Below, in pieces: positions 54,328 through 64,000 of a stretch of 64,000 nucleotides of DNA. The notes under the pieces were generated by a model. The model did not search any database and was not told where the DNA came from. It worked only from the letters and a program-made list of their open reading frames with translations. The DNA is from Batkoa obscura. Its lineage: Eukaryota > Entomophthoromycota > Entomophthoromycetes > Entomophthorales > Batkoaceae. Location of the stretch: the NCBI GenBank assembly GCA_030770535.1, contig JASVEC010000046.1, positions 62,001 through 126,000 of the forward strand, given 5' to 3'. Numbering within the stretch: the stretch's first letter is position 1; every line of letters begins with the position of its first letter. Made by a program: the position numbers and the translations under genes.

Positions 54328-54522
54328 ATCTATAATGTGATATTTTATCAGACAGCTATAAATATTATGATATTAATGAGTAGCCATAAATATACTAATT
54401 TTGTTAAGCTATTTCTCAAAAGACATCATTAAATGAGTATTTACGAAACGTGTTTAGATTAAATATACTTATTATTCATATTGTGTAGTAATGCTTGCAT
54501 ACATAAAAACTAATTATATAAT

Positions 54523-54620
54523 GGGAGTGTTCTTTTCGGCTTCATTATTCTTTCATCTTTTAAGCGCTATTCGAGTGGAAAACTTGTTAGTAAAATTCTC
54601 AAACAAAAAAATATATCCCC
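54523..54620 (+). mobile_element. MITE copy 17
   Basis: GGGAGTG left end, ATATCCCC right end, exact TAAT duplications (54519-54522, 54621-54624). Confidence 0.92.
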
Positions 54621-54624
54621 TAAT

Positions 54625-55286
54625 ATTATTTGTAACATGTGTCAATGTTGATACGTGTATAAGAAAATTTTATAGCCATTGTTTATATAATATAGCTCTG
54701 CCAGTGTAACTATAAAATAATAAGCGATATTTGTATTCATATCAATTATTTAAAACTGTCCCAAAATCACAAGTATCCCACTTTAAATGTTAGTTCCTTA
54801 GTCGTCTGTAATTAAAAATTGAATCTTTTTGATTGATGTATACATTGGTGTATATAATACTACTTTTAGACTTTATTTTAAGTAGTATATTTGAACTTAT
54901 TAAAGTTATTACAAATAACAAAGTAATTTTTTTGAAATAATTCAATAATTATCACATTTCCTGATATTCAAATAAACCAAAACACCTTACTTAATATAAA
55001 ATCTTAAAAGCAATGATTTATGCCATATTATTATATCTAGATCGAGTATGTATATAAAAAGCCATTGTCTTTTAGTTGTTAATCGAGAAATCAATACTTA
55101 AAGTAATCGCTAGTAGCTTTTGAATAATTTTTGAATGCACTCTATAGCATAACTATATCTTTGCATTTATGGCGATACAACTATAGAATATTAGTATTGC
55201 TATAGATATATTTAACTAGACATTTCTCGTTCTTATTTTGTTCAACAATATATGATAGTAATGATAGCTTTGGCATTTTGAAAACT
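54625..55286. other. Intergenic, nothing recognised
   Basis: AT-rich, no exon, RNA gene or repeat recognised. Confidence 0.45.
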
Positions 55287-55290
55287 ATAT

Positions 55291-55381
55291 GGAGATATGT
55301 TTTGTTTAAGAATTTTATAGCAATTTTTCCAGTTAAATAGAGCTTAAAAAATGGAAAAGTGATGAAGCCAAAAAAACCCTC
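55291..55381 (-). mobile_element. MITE copy 18
   Basis: Shorter and diverged (GGAGATATG ... AACCCTC), flanks ATAT and ACAT. Confidence 0.8.
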
Positions 55382-55385
55382 ACAT

Positions 55386-56753
55386 AGAAAATTTTTTTGT
55401 CATTTGTTTTTGGTAAAATTAAAATGGGATAACAATTGTTACAAATAAACAATTAACTTTCTAATTGATATTTAATCAGTATTTTATTCCCCTATACCAT
55501 TAAATTAAATTAATTGATATTATATAAAATAATCAAACATTTAAATTAATTTTTAAATGAAATAGCTATTAATTCCTACTAGAAAGAATAAAAACGCTTA
55601 TTGATTTCAAAATAAAAGCGAAACACAAGAGTGAACTTACAGTATGGAAATAAAATTTTCTCTAACATTATTATTTATTCTATAAGTGTGAAAGTACTTA
55701 AGTAGCTAAATTCTTTTAATTCTTAGATCAGGAGTTAGACTTGTTGGTAACTTTAACAGGAAAACTTTATTTTGTAAACAATGATCCTGGTTATATTTTT
55801 TTATTAAGCAAAGTATTTTTAAATAAAAGAGTATAGCAAGGTGGTTTATTCTAAAAATAAAAGTATTTTCTTAATGCTGCTCCCTTATCTATGTTTTTTC
55901 TTTTTATTCTGCAATATTTTCGATTACATTTTTAATGAATAAATATTTTCAATTGTTCTATTTCAAAAGCTAATATAATAATCAAAGTTAAACTTACTTA
56001 ATAAGCATCAACCTTAAAAAAAGTGAGGTTGCGGGTTTTAAATTAAAAGTGAGCCAAAAAGGTAAATCTAATACTTTTGTTAAATTGATTTCTAGAGCAA
56101 AATTTATTTTCATATTTCTATTTACATTCCCATTTCCATTGACAATATAAAATATATTGTTAATAGTAAAAGGTCAATAAATACTATTTTATTAAATTTA
56201 ATATGGAGATAAGGTCATGAATAATCATCAATATCGGGTTTTCATTGTATAAATGGTACGCTATTTAATTCCACTAATTTTTAATATATAACAGACCACA
56301 TGAAACGATTCAAAGCTCAAGTGATTGAATTTAATTTCACATTCAATTCATTGAAATTAAGCAAGATAGTTATTTATAGTTTGGCTAGGCTTTTCGTTTT
56401 AAAAAAATAGTATACTCTTATCAATATCCATTAGACACTCACTATTTAAATATTAAAACAAAGTCAATAAAGCTTAACTTTATTTTTTCGCACCTGAAAC
56501 ATTTCGTTATAAAACCAAATTTTTACAATGAATTCTCCCCTTTTTTAATTTATATCATTCATTTAAGGATAAAAATTAGGCTGTGTACAATTGAAAAATC
56601 ATTAAGACCGTAATAAATTAAAATCCCTAATTCTAATCAAATAATAATATTAATATTAAAAAATAGGTGTAAAAAAGATAATTAACTAATTAAAAATATT
56701 TTATTTACAAAGCAAAGATAGATTAATGATAATAATGCACTAAGATAAATAGA
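55386..56753. other. Intergenic, nothing recognised
   Basis: About 1.4 kb 3' of the RhoGAP gene without a recognised feature. Confidence 0.45.
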
Positions 56754-57716
56754 TTAAAAAAAAGTAAATCTGCGTCTTGATTTAACTTGGAAGGTATTCG
56801 ATCTACGTACAGTAGCTTGATTAAAAGCATCTTCCTTTTTTTCTTCCAATACATCTGTCGATACATCAGAGGAATCCGATAATACGGAACTGTTCCTTAT
56901 TAAAAACTTGGATTTGTTTGAGAGGTTAGTCAATGATCTTTTTAACTCAACTCTCTCAGTTGAGGTTGGAATGATTAACACTTGATTCTTTGCTACTAAA
57001 CAATAATTCCAGCATAAAAATTCGACTACTTTTTGGGATTTCTTATATTCTTCAGGCAAATGTACATGCTCTGGCAAGCATAAGATAGAGGGTTGGAAGA
57101 TGGAAGCCAAGTTTGAGTAAGGCATTAAAGTAGCATCTGCATACTGATTAAATTCCATAAAAAAATCTAAGAGGTATAATAATAAATTCAGGTTGTCCGG
57201 TTCTAATGATTGTAATAATTTTTTGTATTCTTCTACTTTATAAGTATCTACACTTTCTTGCTCCAACACACTTCTAAAGGAGTGAAATAATTCATTTGGG
57301 ATCACTGGCTCAACAAGTGATGTTAAATATCTAGTTAATGTATTAGCGACATCGAAAGGTGTAAATCCTAAGGCTTTGAGGTCAAGGTTGGATCCATACT
57401 TTGGAGTATCTTCAAATAACAATTGTAAGTTTTGCATTCTTTTGAGGGAGCCAGATACGCGGAATACACCCTTTGATTCTGTCCCATGAGCTCTTAGATA
57501 TTCGGTACAGACATAAATAATGGTAGGTATTCTCACACTATAGCTTGGGAAAGCTTTCAAGCTAATTTGATGGCTGCTTACTTTAACCGACTCTTTTAAG
57601 GAGGTATTGAATACGGTTTTCTTGTTTCGGTTAAAATCAAACTTTTTTAAAGTTTTTAAAAATCTTTTGAAAGATTGGGAAGTGTTTGTGGATGGTTTAT
57701 TAGCGTTAATGTTCAT
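56754..57716 (-). CDS. RhoGAP-domain protein
   Basis: Single exon, 320 residues, starting MNINANKPSTNTSQSFK at 57716. The RhoGAP domain covers about residues 60-245: VRIPTIIYVCTEYLRAHG, GVFRVSGSLKRMQ with the catalytic arginine finger, LDLKALGFTPFDVANTLTRY, EPVIPNELFHSF, LLLYLLDFFMEF and the conserved N-terminal side of helix LASIFQPSIL. The domain stimulates GTP hydrolysis by Rho-family GTPases, here probably Rho1 or Cdc42 in polarity or wall synthesis, which I cannot decide. Flanks are basic and Ser-rich (KRFLKTLKKF; SSDVSTD). No SH3, LIM or BAR partner domain is present, so this is one of the small fungal RhoGAPs. Confidence 0.9.
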   Translation of the reverse strand: MNINANKPSTNTSQSFKRFLKTLKKFDFNRNKKTVFNTSLKESVKVSSHQISLKAFPSYSVRIPTIIYVCTEYLRAHGTESKGVFRVSGSLKRMQNLQLLFEDTPKYGSNLDLKALGFTPFDVANTLTRYLTSLVEPVIPNELFHSFRSVLEQESVDTYKVEEYKKLLQSLEPDNLNLLLYLLDFFMEFNQYADATLMPYSNLASIFQPSILCLPEHVHLPEEYKKSQKVVEFLCWNYCLVAKNQVLIIPTSTERVELKRSLTNLSNKSKFLIRNSSVLSDSSDVSTDVLEEKKEDAFNQATVRRSNTFQVKSRRRFTFF

Positions 57717-59915
57717 AATGGATTAGTAAAATATAGAATAAATGAAAGGATAGGAAAATTAAAAAAGTGTCTTTCCCCACTTAATTTATACTTTTCTTTT
57801 GAAATTACTTTCTTTTTTTAATTGGCTATTCAATTTTTTTATAAGTTTAATGTTAAGTTAGGTTTAGGAGGTAGCATGACTAATTAGTAAGGGGTAAAAA
57901 GAAGCTCCTACCTAATTAAGGCAATATATAATTTCCACCAATCATAAGCATCCAAATTGGAAGGGTGAAAACATTGGTTAGGTTTTAGGATTAAAACTGG
58001 ACCAATGATTATGATTCAATCTATTAAATTAATTTATTGATTGGACTCTTATTGACATATTTTTAGATCACGCTTTTCTCGAAGTGAATACTATTAATTT
58101 TTGGATTAGCTTTTTTAAGTTAGGTAAAAACTGCTTTTATTTAGCATACAAGATTTAGGTTTTACTACCCTTTCCTTGTTCAAACAAACAAAACTTTGAG
58201 TGTGGGTTAAGATTAAAACTTCTCTTAGTGGTGCTCTCAATCGCTAGTTTACACTTATTTTGGTGCGTTAAAATTGATTGAACTGTTTAATTTTTTAAAT
58301 AGAATTGATTTTTAATAGAATAATTATCAAGATCAAAGATATTTGTCATAACAATCACTTGAAAAAACGAAATTATCGTATTATGTTTTATACATAACCA
58401 TGATAGATGAAACTCTGTTTAAGATTATTAAGATTTATTAATATAATTATTAATTGTCCTATATATTTTTTTCATATGAAATGATATAATCGCTATTATA
58501 ATGTATATAAATAATTATTATCATCTTGCTATACCTTAGAATAAGAAGGGAGTTGCAGCCCAATTAAAAGTAGTCACGCTTTTAAATCTAGTTTATAAAT
58601 TATTATATTGTAGTAACCTGTAACCTATCTACGGATAAATAATTAAAATAGTTATTCAACATTTAGAATTGACGTAATCCTTACTTATGATCTCAAGAAA
58701 AGACAAATGATAGTTCCTTTATATAATAAAAAAGTTTAAATATGATCTAATTTGGCTTGACTAAGAACCTGGTATTAAAAATGAAAATTGTAATATTTAT
58801 TTTAATACGGTGATCTAATTTCAAATATTAGCAAAATTATAATAATTCGTTTTTAATTAAAGGTCTAGTCAAGAATGGATCTGGCCATTGAGCCTACCAT
58901 AATATTGTATTAACCAGGTTTTAGACTGCCTAAAGTTGTTTGATTTCATCTTAAGCAAATTTTACCCATCCCTCGCCAAGCCAGAAATGCACAGTTTTTT
59001 CAATAAATGTAGTTAAGTGAAAATTGTAAGCTATAATTAGATTTATTCAATAGTTTTTTATTAAACCAAAATCTATTAATACATTCCTTGGTAACTCTGA
59101 AATATTCCTTCTTTACCTCTTCGTTTGAGTAATAAATTACTGTAGTTCTTTAAGATAGTATATTCATTTTTTAGGCAATAGTCGTTATAAATAAGCTATA
59201 CTAGCCTAGCTATGACCTTATATTTTTTTCAATTGCAATCTGGAAATTAAAGTTTGGGCTTAAAAATCTAGATAGTTGCCAACATTTATTCGGTTTAATT
59301 AAAATTAGGCTAGATTTTTTTCAGTTTATTGTTTATATTGTATTAGCGTTTTGAAGATATTACTGATACTTTTAATGTCAATAAAGTCTCGGGAAATTTT
59401 ATATAAGCCTTGTTTTAATATAATTTATGATTGCGTTGTTCTATGTGTCCTATGTCTACTGTTTAGTTTAAATTATTAATAGAGTTATTTTTGGGAATGA
59501 ATTTTTTGAATTTTTTATTAATTTTTTATAGACTTTAAGATTGAGAGAGGTTTCAAAACAACTTTGTTCCAAACATTTTAATTACAAATATAGCAATTTA
59601 TAACAAAAGAATAAAAATACACTATTATTTTTATTTTATTCTTTTTCGACTTTATGCTTGAATGTGGGAGTTTATTAAATCTGCTGTTATTCCAAATCCC
59701 TTGCTCGGAAATAATTGATTTTCAATATGAGATCAATTTAAAATAAAGCAGACAAAATAGACAATAAGCTAGTCTTTCAATAATCAACAAAAACATAAAT
59801 ATCTCTAATACAAAAATATAAATATCTCTAAAATACAAAAATATAAATAGCTCCAAAATATAATAAAACTGAACAAATCCAAACTTAACTACCACTAATC
59901 TCACTGAATTTATTG
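57717..59915. other. Gene-poor region
   Basis: About 2.2 kb with no recognised gene. A loose tandem repeat of about 25 bp (ATAAATATCTCTAAAATACA type) occurs at about 59788-59860. Confidence 0.45.
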
Positions 59916-59918
59916 TAT

Positions 59919-60016
59919 GGGAATGTATTTTTTGTTCAAGGGTTTTATTAGCTATTTTTCCATTTAAATAGCGCTTAAAAGATGGAAAAAGTGATGAAAC
60001 CAAAAAAAGCACTCCC
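59919..60016 (-). mobile_element. MITE copy 19
   Basis: GGGAATGTATTTTTTG left end and CACTCCC right end. Flanks are not a clean duplication. Confidence 0.87.
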
Positions 60017-60623
60017 TATTTTTAAAAGCATGGACTCCACATTTTTAAATGAAGAGAAATCTTTTAAATAGATAAATAAATAGAAGCGATATGCAACTTC
60101 AATTGAAACTTTAATATTTTCTTCACACCTAGCCGTTAACCCAAATAAAAAAAGATCAACAACCACAAAATTCAACACAGAGTGTATAAAATGGCCTAAA
60201 AGCATTTCTTTGATAACAAATTTAATTTATTTTAGTTTATATTTTTAGGACTGATAATGTAAAATAACTTTTAACATAATAATATTACATGATAGAGCAG
60301 TTTGTAACTAGATACTTTTTATTGTTTCTAATTTAAAATCAAGTTATTTAATAGAAAGTTAAAAATATATAGGAAGGGTATACAGTGTTAAAAATTGCCT
60401 TAAAAATAAACTTTTCAATTCCTAGTTATTAAAAACAGCTGTCTAAAGTACTTCAATTTTTAAAATAACTTTTAAAGACATTTTATGTTAAAATTTCAAA
60501 TTTTTCTAATGTTAATTTTTGAAATAATAGTCTTATTAGCTTAAACAAAGAAGTTTTAAAGTTATTTTAAACTTTTAACAGTTTTAAATGATTTCTTTAA
60601 CTACTTTTTATTTTATAAATATA

Positions 60624-60719
60624 AGGATACAGTTTTTTTATTCAAAGATTTTACTAATAGTTTTTCTACTTAAATAACGGTTAAAAGAAAAAAAGACAGA
60701 ATCAAAAAAAATACTTCTA
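60624..60719 (-). mobile_element. MITE copy 20, degenerate
   Basis: An old copy, recognisable by AAGATTTTACTAATAG and TTAAATAACGGTTAAAAG in order, with eroded ends. Confidence 0.65.
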
Positions 60720-60803
60720 TATTTAATATTTAAACATTATTAATAGCTAGTTGTCTTTAAACGTGATATAAACAATGATAGTAAAATTAAACTATTAATA
60801 TAT

Positions 60804-60901
60804 GGGGATGTTTTTTTTGATTTCATTACTTTTCCACTTTTTAAGCGCTATTTGAGCAGAAAGATTGTTAGTAAAATTCTTAAACAAAAAAATACATCCC
60901 C
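60804..60901 (+). mobile_element. MITE copy 21, split at its right edge by a solo LTR
   Basis: GGGGATG...CATCCCC. The left ATAT is intact; the right ATAT is interrupted because an LTR with a 5-bp duplication (CCCAT) landed across the element edge. The remainder resumes at 61366. Confidence 0.92.
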
Positions 60902-60903
60902 AT

Positions 60904-61365
60904 TGTGAAATATCGCTATGTCAGTCCCATGGTTAATTATAACATAACAATCGCCTAAGCTGTTGTGTTCTCGAGCTCAGAGGAAATCAATCCCATGTTC
61001 TTATTTTGATTTGTTATGAGAATTTCTAGCTCCATCCAAAAGAATATTATCTTCTCATTTTGATATTTATATTTTTCAGAGTATAAAAGAGTTTACAGAG
61101 TATAATAGTTCGAGGCTTTTAACTGAATTATTCCTGATATCTCGAACATTTAATAAAGCCACTAAGTTTTCTTAATAGTATTTTACATATATTTTACATT
61201 AGTATTGTCTATTCTATTTGTCTTATATAGCCTGTAACCTATTACGTGCTATTCCTCATAATCCAAGTCTATCTTAGTCACATAAACTAAGACCTTTCGA
61301 CTTATAGTGTAGTCAACCCAGCAATAGCTGTTCTTGACTCCAAACCCTGAGTACCAGATTTCACA
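60904..61365 (-). mobile_element. Solo LTR 1 of a retrotransposon
   Basis: 462 bp with TGTGAAAT...ATTTCACA ends and a perfect 5-bp target duplication CCCAT (60899-60903 and 61366-61370). No internal retroelement genes adjoin it, so it is a fossil solo LTR. Superfamily (Ty1/copia or Ty3/gypsy) cannot be decided from the LTR alone. The intact duplication suggests a moderate age. Confidence 0.9.
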
Positions 61366-61512
61366 CCCATATTGAAACCAGATATTGAAACTTATTTAAA
61401 AATATATATATATTTTTATTTGTATCCTTGATAATAATATTTTTACTTTTAAATAATATCAAAATAGTAGGAATGGCAGTTTAATTAGTTTTAATATAAA
61501 TTATTAAATATT

Positions 61513-61610
61513 GGGGATATTTTTTTTGCTTTATTACTTTTTCTATCTTTTAAACACTACTTGAGTGGAAAAATTGTTAGTAAAACTCTTGACTACAAAA
61601 ATACATCCCC
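61513..61610 (+). mobile_element. MITE copy 22
   Basis: GGGGATATTTT left end, ACATCCCC right end. Flanks TATT and TAAT differ at one base. Confidence 0.9.
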
Positions 61611-61669
61611 TAATCTTTGATAAAAAAATCTATAATTAGTTTACTAAATTTAACTAAAAACTTAATAAT

Positions 61670-61758
61670 GAGAATTTTTTTTCATTATTTTCTACTTTTT
61701 AAGCACTATTTGAGTCGAAAGATATTAGTAAAATTCTTAAACAAAAAAACACATTCCC
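61670..61758 (+). mobile_element. MITE copy 23
   Basis: Slightly short copy (GAGAATTTT ... CATTCCC) with exact TAAT duplications (61666-61669, 61759-61762). Confidence 0.87.
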
Positions 61759-61901
61759 TAATATTATTAATTACAAAATATATAAAAGCTTGATTAAAAA
61801 AGTTAAAAAAAGCTAACGATAAGAAAATCAAAGCTATTTTCAACAAATTTAACTTTTTATTACTTATACATGATAAAAACTTTAACAATTATTTAACTTA
61901 T

Positions 61902-61998
61902 GGGGGTGTTTTTTTGGCTTCATTACTTTTTCATCTTTTAAGCACTATTTAAGCGGAAAAATTATTAGTGAAATTCTTAAACACAAAAATACATCCCC
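61902..61998 (+). mobile_element. MITE copy 24
   Basis: GGGGGTGTTTT left end, ACATCCCC right end. Flanks TTAT and ATCT are not a clean duplication. It lies 120 bp from the end of the transposase-like frame. Confidence 0.9.
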
Positions 61999-62120
61999 AT
62001 CTGTTTTTCCATTATTAACAGTTGAGTTATTGATCATATTATGCTCACAAACAAAAACCTCAAATTTTAAAATTAATTAAGTAATATCTTCCATTTTTCT
62101 TAATGTTTAAAACTACTTTT

Positions 62121-62639
62121 TCATTGTAAAAGATTTCCAAAATGTCTATCAATTATACCTTTTCCATGATGCTTAGCAAAAAAATTAAAATCGACATTCA
62201 AACTACTATTTATTTTATGAATTTCTTCAAATGTGTAATGTAGAAACTCTTGAAATTTAAAATGATTTTCCGTACCTGTCCATATATTAATTCTTACAAA
62301 ATTTTTAAATAAAAGCTCTATAGAGATTAAATCAATTAAATAATCTCCTGCATATGCTGAATCATGACTTAATATTTCAGATAAATAATCAAAATAAACT
62401 CTGCCTATTATTTTATCATCTTTTAAGTATAAAGCACCAAAACCTACTACTGATATAGCTTGTTTATTATAATGATCTAGATTTATTGAATCTGGTCTTG
62501 TTCCTATTTCCATATTTTGTTTAAAATCTAAAATTATTACACAACTTTTATTATTTAATTTTTTAATAGTTTCATTAAATGTGTTTTTTTGAGTATCAAC
62601 ACAGAGTTGTGAAATCTGGTACTCAGTATTTGGAGTCAA
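62121..62639 (-). pseudogene. DDE-type transposase-like fragment
   Basis: A 172-codon frame. After residue 11 it reads VIILDFKQNMEIG, then GDYLIDLISIELLF, WTGTENHFKFQEF and NFFAKHHGKGIIDRHFG. The order D ... W.(D)...HFK ... HGKG..D.HFG resembles the core of a group of eukaryotic DNA-transposon transposases with an HGK..cD.HF block. The middle acidic residue appears replaced by Gly. The first ~11 codons, including the ATG, come from antisense LTR 2, so the original N terminus was cut off. It is probably the dead remains of a DNA transposon; the family is not assigned and the call is tentative. Confidence 0.4.
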
Positions 62640-63068
62640 AAACAGCTATTACCTTATTGATTACACTATAAGTCGAAAAGTCTTAGTTTATGTGACTAAA
62701 ATAGACTTGGATTACGAAGAATAGCACGTAATAGGCTACAGACTATGTAAAACAAATAGAATAGACAATACTAATGTAAAATCTACATAAAATATTATTA
62801 AAACTTAGTGTCTTTATTAAATGTATGAGATATCAGGGAATAATTCAGTTAAAAAGCCTAGAGCTATTATGTTTTAGAATCTCTTTTATACTCCGATAAG
62901 TATAAATATCAAAACGAGAGGATAATATTCTTTGGGACGAAGATAGAAATTCTCATAGCAAATCAAAATAAGAGCATGGGACTAATTGTCTGTATAATCG
63001 AGAACACAACAGCTTAGGAAATTATTATGCTATAATTAACCATGGGGCTGACAGAGTGATATTTCACA
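62608..63068 (+). mobile_element. Solo LTR 2 of the same retrotransposon family
   Basis: 461 bp, same family as LTR 1 but opposite orientation, with TGTGAAAT...ATTTCACA ends. By eye the two are roughly 80-85% identical, so they derive from separate insertions. A matching 5-bp duplication is not evident. It adjoins the transposase-like fragment on the left and MITE copy 25 on the right. Confidence 0.88.
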
Positions 63069-63168
63069 GGGGTGTTTTTTTCAGCTTCATCACTTCTATT
63101 TCTTAAGTGCTATTTGAGTGGAAAACTGTTAATAAAATTGTTAATAAAATTGTTAAACAAAAAAACAA
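63069..63168 (+). mobile_element. MITE copy 25
   Basis: Begins GGGGTGTTTTTTTC directly at the end of LTR 2. The right end is eroded and contains a small internal duplication of AATAAAATTGTT. Confidence 0.82.
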
Positions 63169-63271
63169 ATTAATGTTTTGAATCATTAGTATTGTTAAAT
63201 TTGATTTAAAAAATAAAGGATAAAATGGATTTGGTAAAGTGGAAAAGTATGATGATACATAATAATTAACT

Positions 63272-63368
63272 GGGAGTGTTTTTTTGATTTCATTATTTTT
63301 TCCATTTTTAAGCGCTATTTAAGTGGAAAATTTATTAGTAAAGTTCTTAAGCACAAAAATACATCCCC
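63272..63368 (+). mobile_element. MITE copy 26
   Basis: GGGAGTG left end, ACATCCCC right end, exact AACT duplications (63268-63271, 63369-63372). This target contains a C and no TA, which best proves the 4-bp duplication. Confidence 0.94.
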
Positions 63369-63372
63369 AACT

Positions 63373-63762
63373 AATTATTAACAACTATTAAAAACTTGTT
63401 AGTAGGGGCAATTTTCTTGTTTTGTCATATTTTTCCACTTTATCAAATCCATGTTATAATTTCAATATTTGATAAATAAAAATAATTAAACTAAAAGATC
63501 CATTAATTCATAACTGATTTTTATTAAGTAGACAATGACCTTGCATTTAAGGCTGATATAAAGTACAATTAATTGAACAATATTAGAAAATCAATCAGTT
63601 TTAACTTTTAAATATTTATAATAACATAAAATCAAAAGCTAAAATTCATATTTTAATCTTAAAAAAGCTTATCAACAATTTTCATTTTACAATTTATTAA
63701 AAACATTAAAAATCAATTTCTCTATGTTATCAATCGAAACTTTCACACTTATTTATTTTTAC
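63373..63762. other. Intergenic, 3' flank of the edge gene
   Basis: About 390 bp, AT-rich, no feature recognised. Confidence 0.5.
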
Positions 63763-64000
63763 TTAAGGAAGTATAATTCTAGCCACTTTGGGAACTCTAG
63801 ATGTGGTTGAACGTACTAAAACCAATAACTTATCTTTTCTATTTTTCCTAAAAAAAACACTATCAGTTAAAATTCAACCTCATCACCTATATCTGTTCAA
63901 AAAAACAACTTTATAAAACAATCCACTTACCTTTTATCTTTAATCATCAATTCTACCAAAGATTTTAATAAAATACTTGCCATTCCAGTTACATTTCCTT
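63763..64000 (-). CDS. 3' end of an unidentified gene (partial)
   Basis: Two exons on the minus strand, 64000-63931 and 63847-63763, joined by an 83-nt GT..AG intron, read GNVTGMASILLKSLVELMIK, then KRKNRKDKLLVLVRSTTSRV and PKVARIILP before the TAA. The frame is open to the window edge, so the gene continues outside. I do not recognise the protein; the end is basic with hydrophobic stretches. Confidence 0.55.

Noticed and set aside
59722-60205. Two overlapping minus-strand frames near 60 kb as genes
   Set aside because: One is MITE copy 19 plus a tandem repeat; the other has no start context, domain or conserved look.
60904-63068. A single large DNA transposon with 460-bp terminal inverted repeats and an internal transposase
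   Set aside because: LTR 1 has its own perfect 5-bp duplication on both sides and TG..CA ends, so each long repeat is an independent solo LTR. The inverted layout is coincidental.

Overview
The window is AT-rich nuclear DNA from an intron-rich fungus. Fungus-typical genes include a recyclin-1-like F-box exocytic protein, C-5 sterol desaturase, a Mus7/MMS22-like repair protein, Nhp10-like and grainyhead/CP2 proteins, a GPI-anchored wall protein and a chitin-deacetylase-like protein. Small GT..AG introns, often 45-80 nt, interrupt most genes. Grainyhead (kept in early-diverging fungi), very low GC, and an aerobic gene set (COX6A, isovaleryl-CoA dehydrogenase, a Pex39-like peroxin) suggest an early-diverging, zygomycete-grade or Entomophthoromycotina-like fungus. 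That placement is inference; no rRNA or marker locus is present.

Layout. 1-5 kb: Nhp10-like HMG-box gene and PKA regulatory subunit, both minus. 5.6-8.8 kb: tandem pair of lipid-droplet hydrolase (LDAH) genes, minus, with a near-identical 440-bp core that looks gene-converted. 9.5-22.2 kb: three plus-strand genes, COX6A, a very long MMS22-like gene with poly-Asn tracts, and a recyclin-1-like gene ending in a CAAX box. 22.5-23.4 kb: ERG3, minus. 23.4-28.7 kb: gene-poor, with inverted-repeat elements. 28.7-30.4 kb: a grainyhead/CP2 transcription factor. 30.4-38.2 kb: gene-poor, with one decayed LRR-like gene. 38.3-49.2 kb: a dense block holding a GPI-anchored Ser-rich protein, a chitin-deacetylase-like protein, UBR7, a single-pass membrane protein, maleylacetoacetate isomerase, a Pex39-like protein and isovaleryl-CoA dehydrogenase. 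49.2-64 kb: gene-poor, with an old-yellow-enzyme pseudogene, a RhoGAP gene, a nest of mobile elements at 60.6-63.4 kb, and the 3' end of an unidentified gene at the right edge.

The strongest structural signal is a family of about 26 copies of a ~98-bp terminal-inverted-repeat element (MITE; ends GGGGATGT...ACATCCCC). Many copies sit between exact 4-bp duplications (mostly ATAT, also ATTT, TAAT, AATT, AACT). Copies occur in tandem sharing one duplication, one is split by a solo LTR, and one is inserted in frame inside the signal peptide of the chitin-deacetylase-like gene, adding 34 codons without a stop. That domestication-like event, the LDAH gene conversion and several frame breaks in otherwise good genes are the main points to check.
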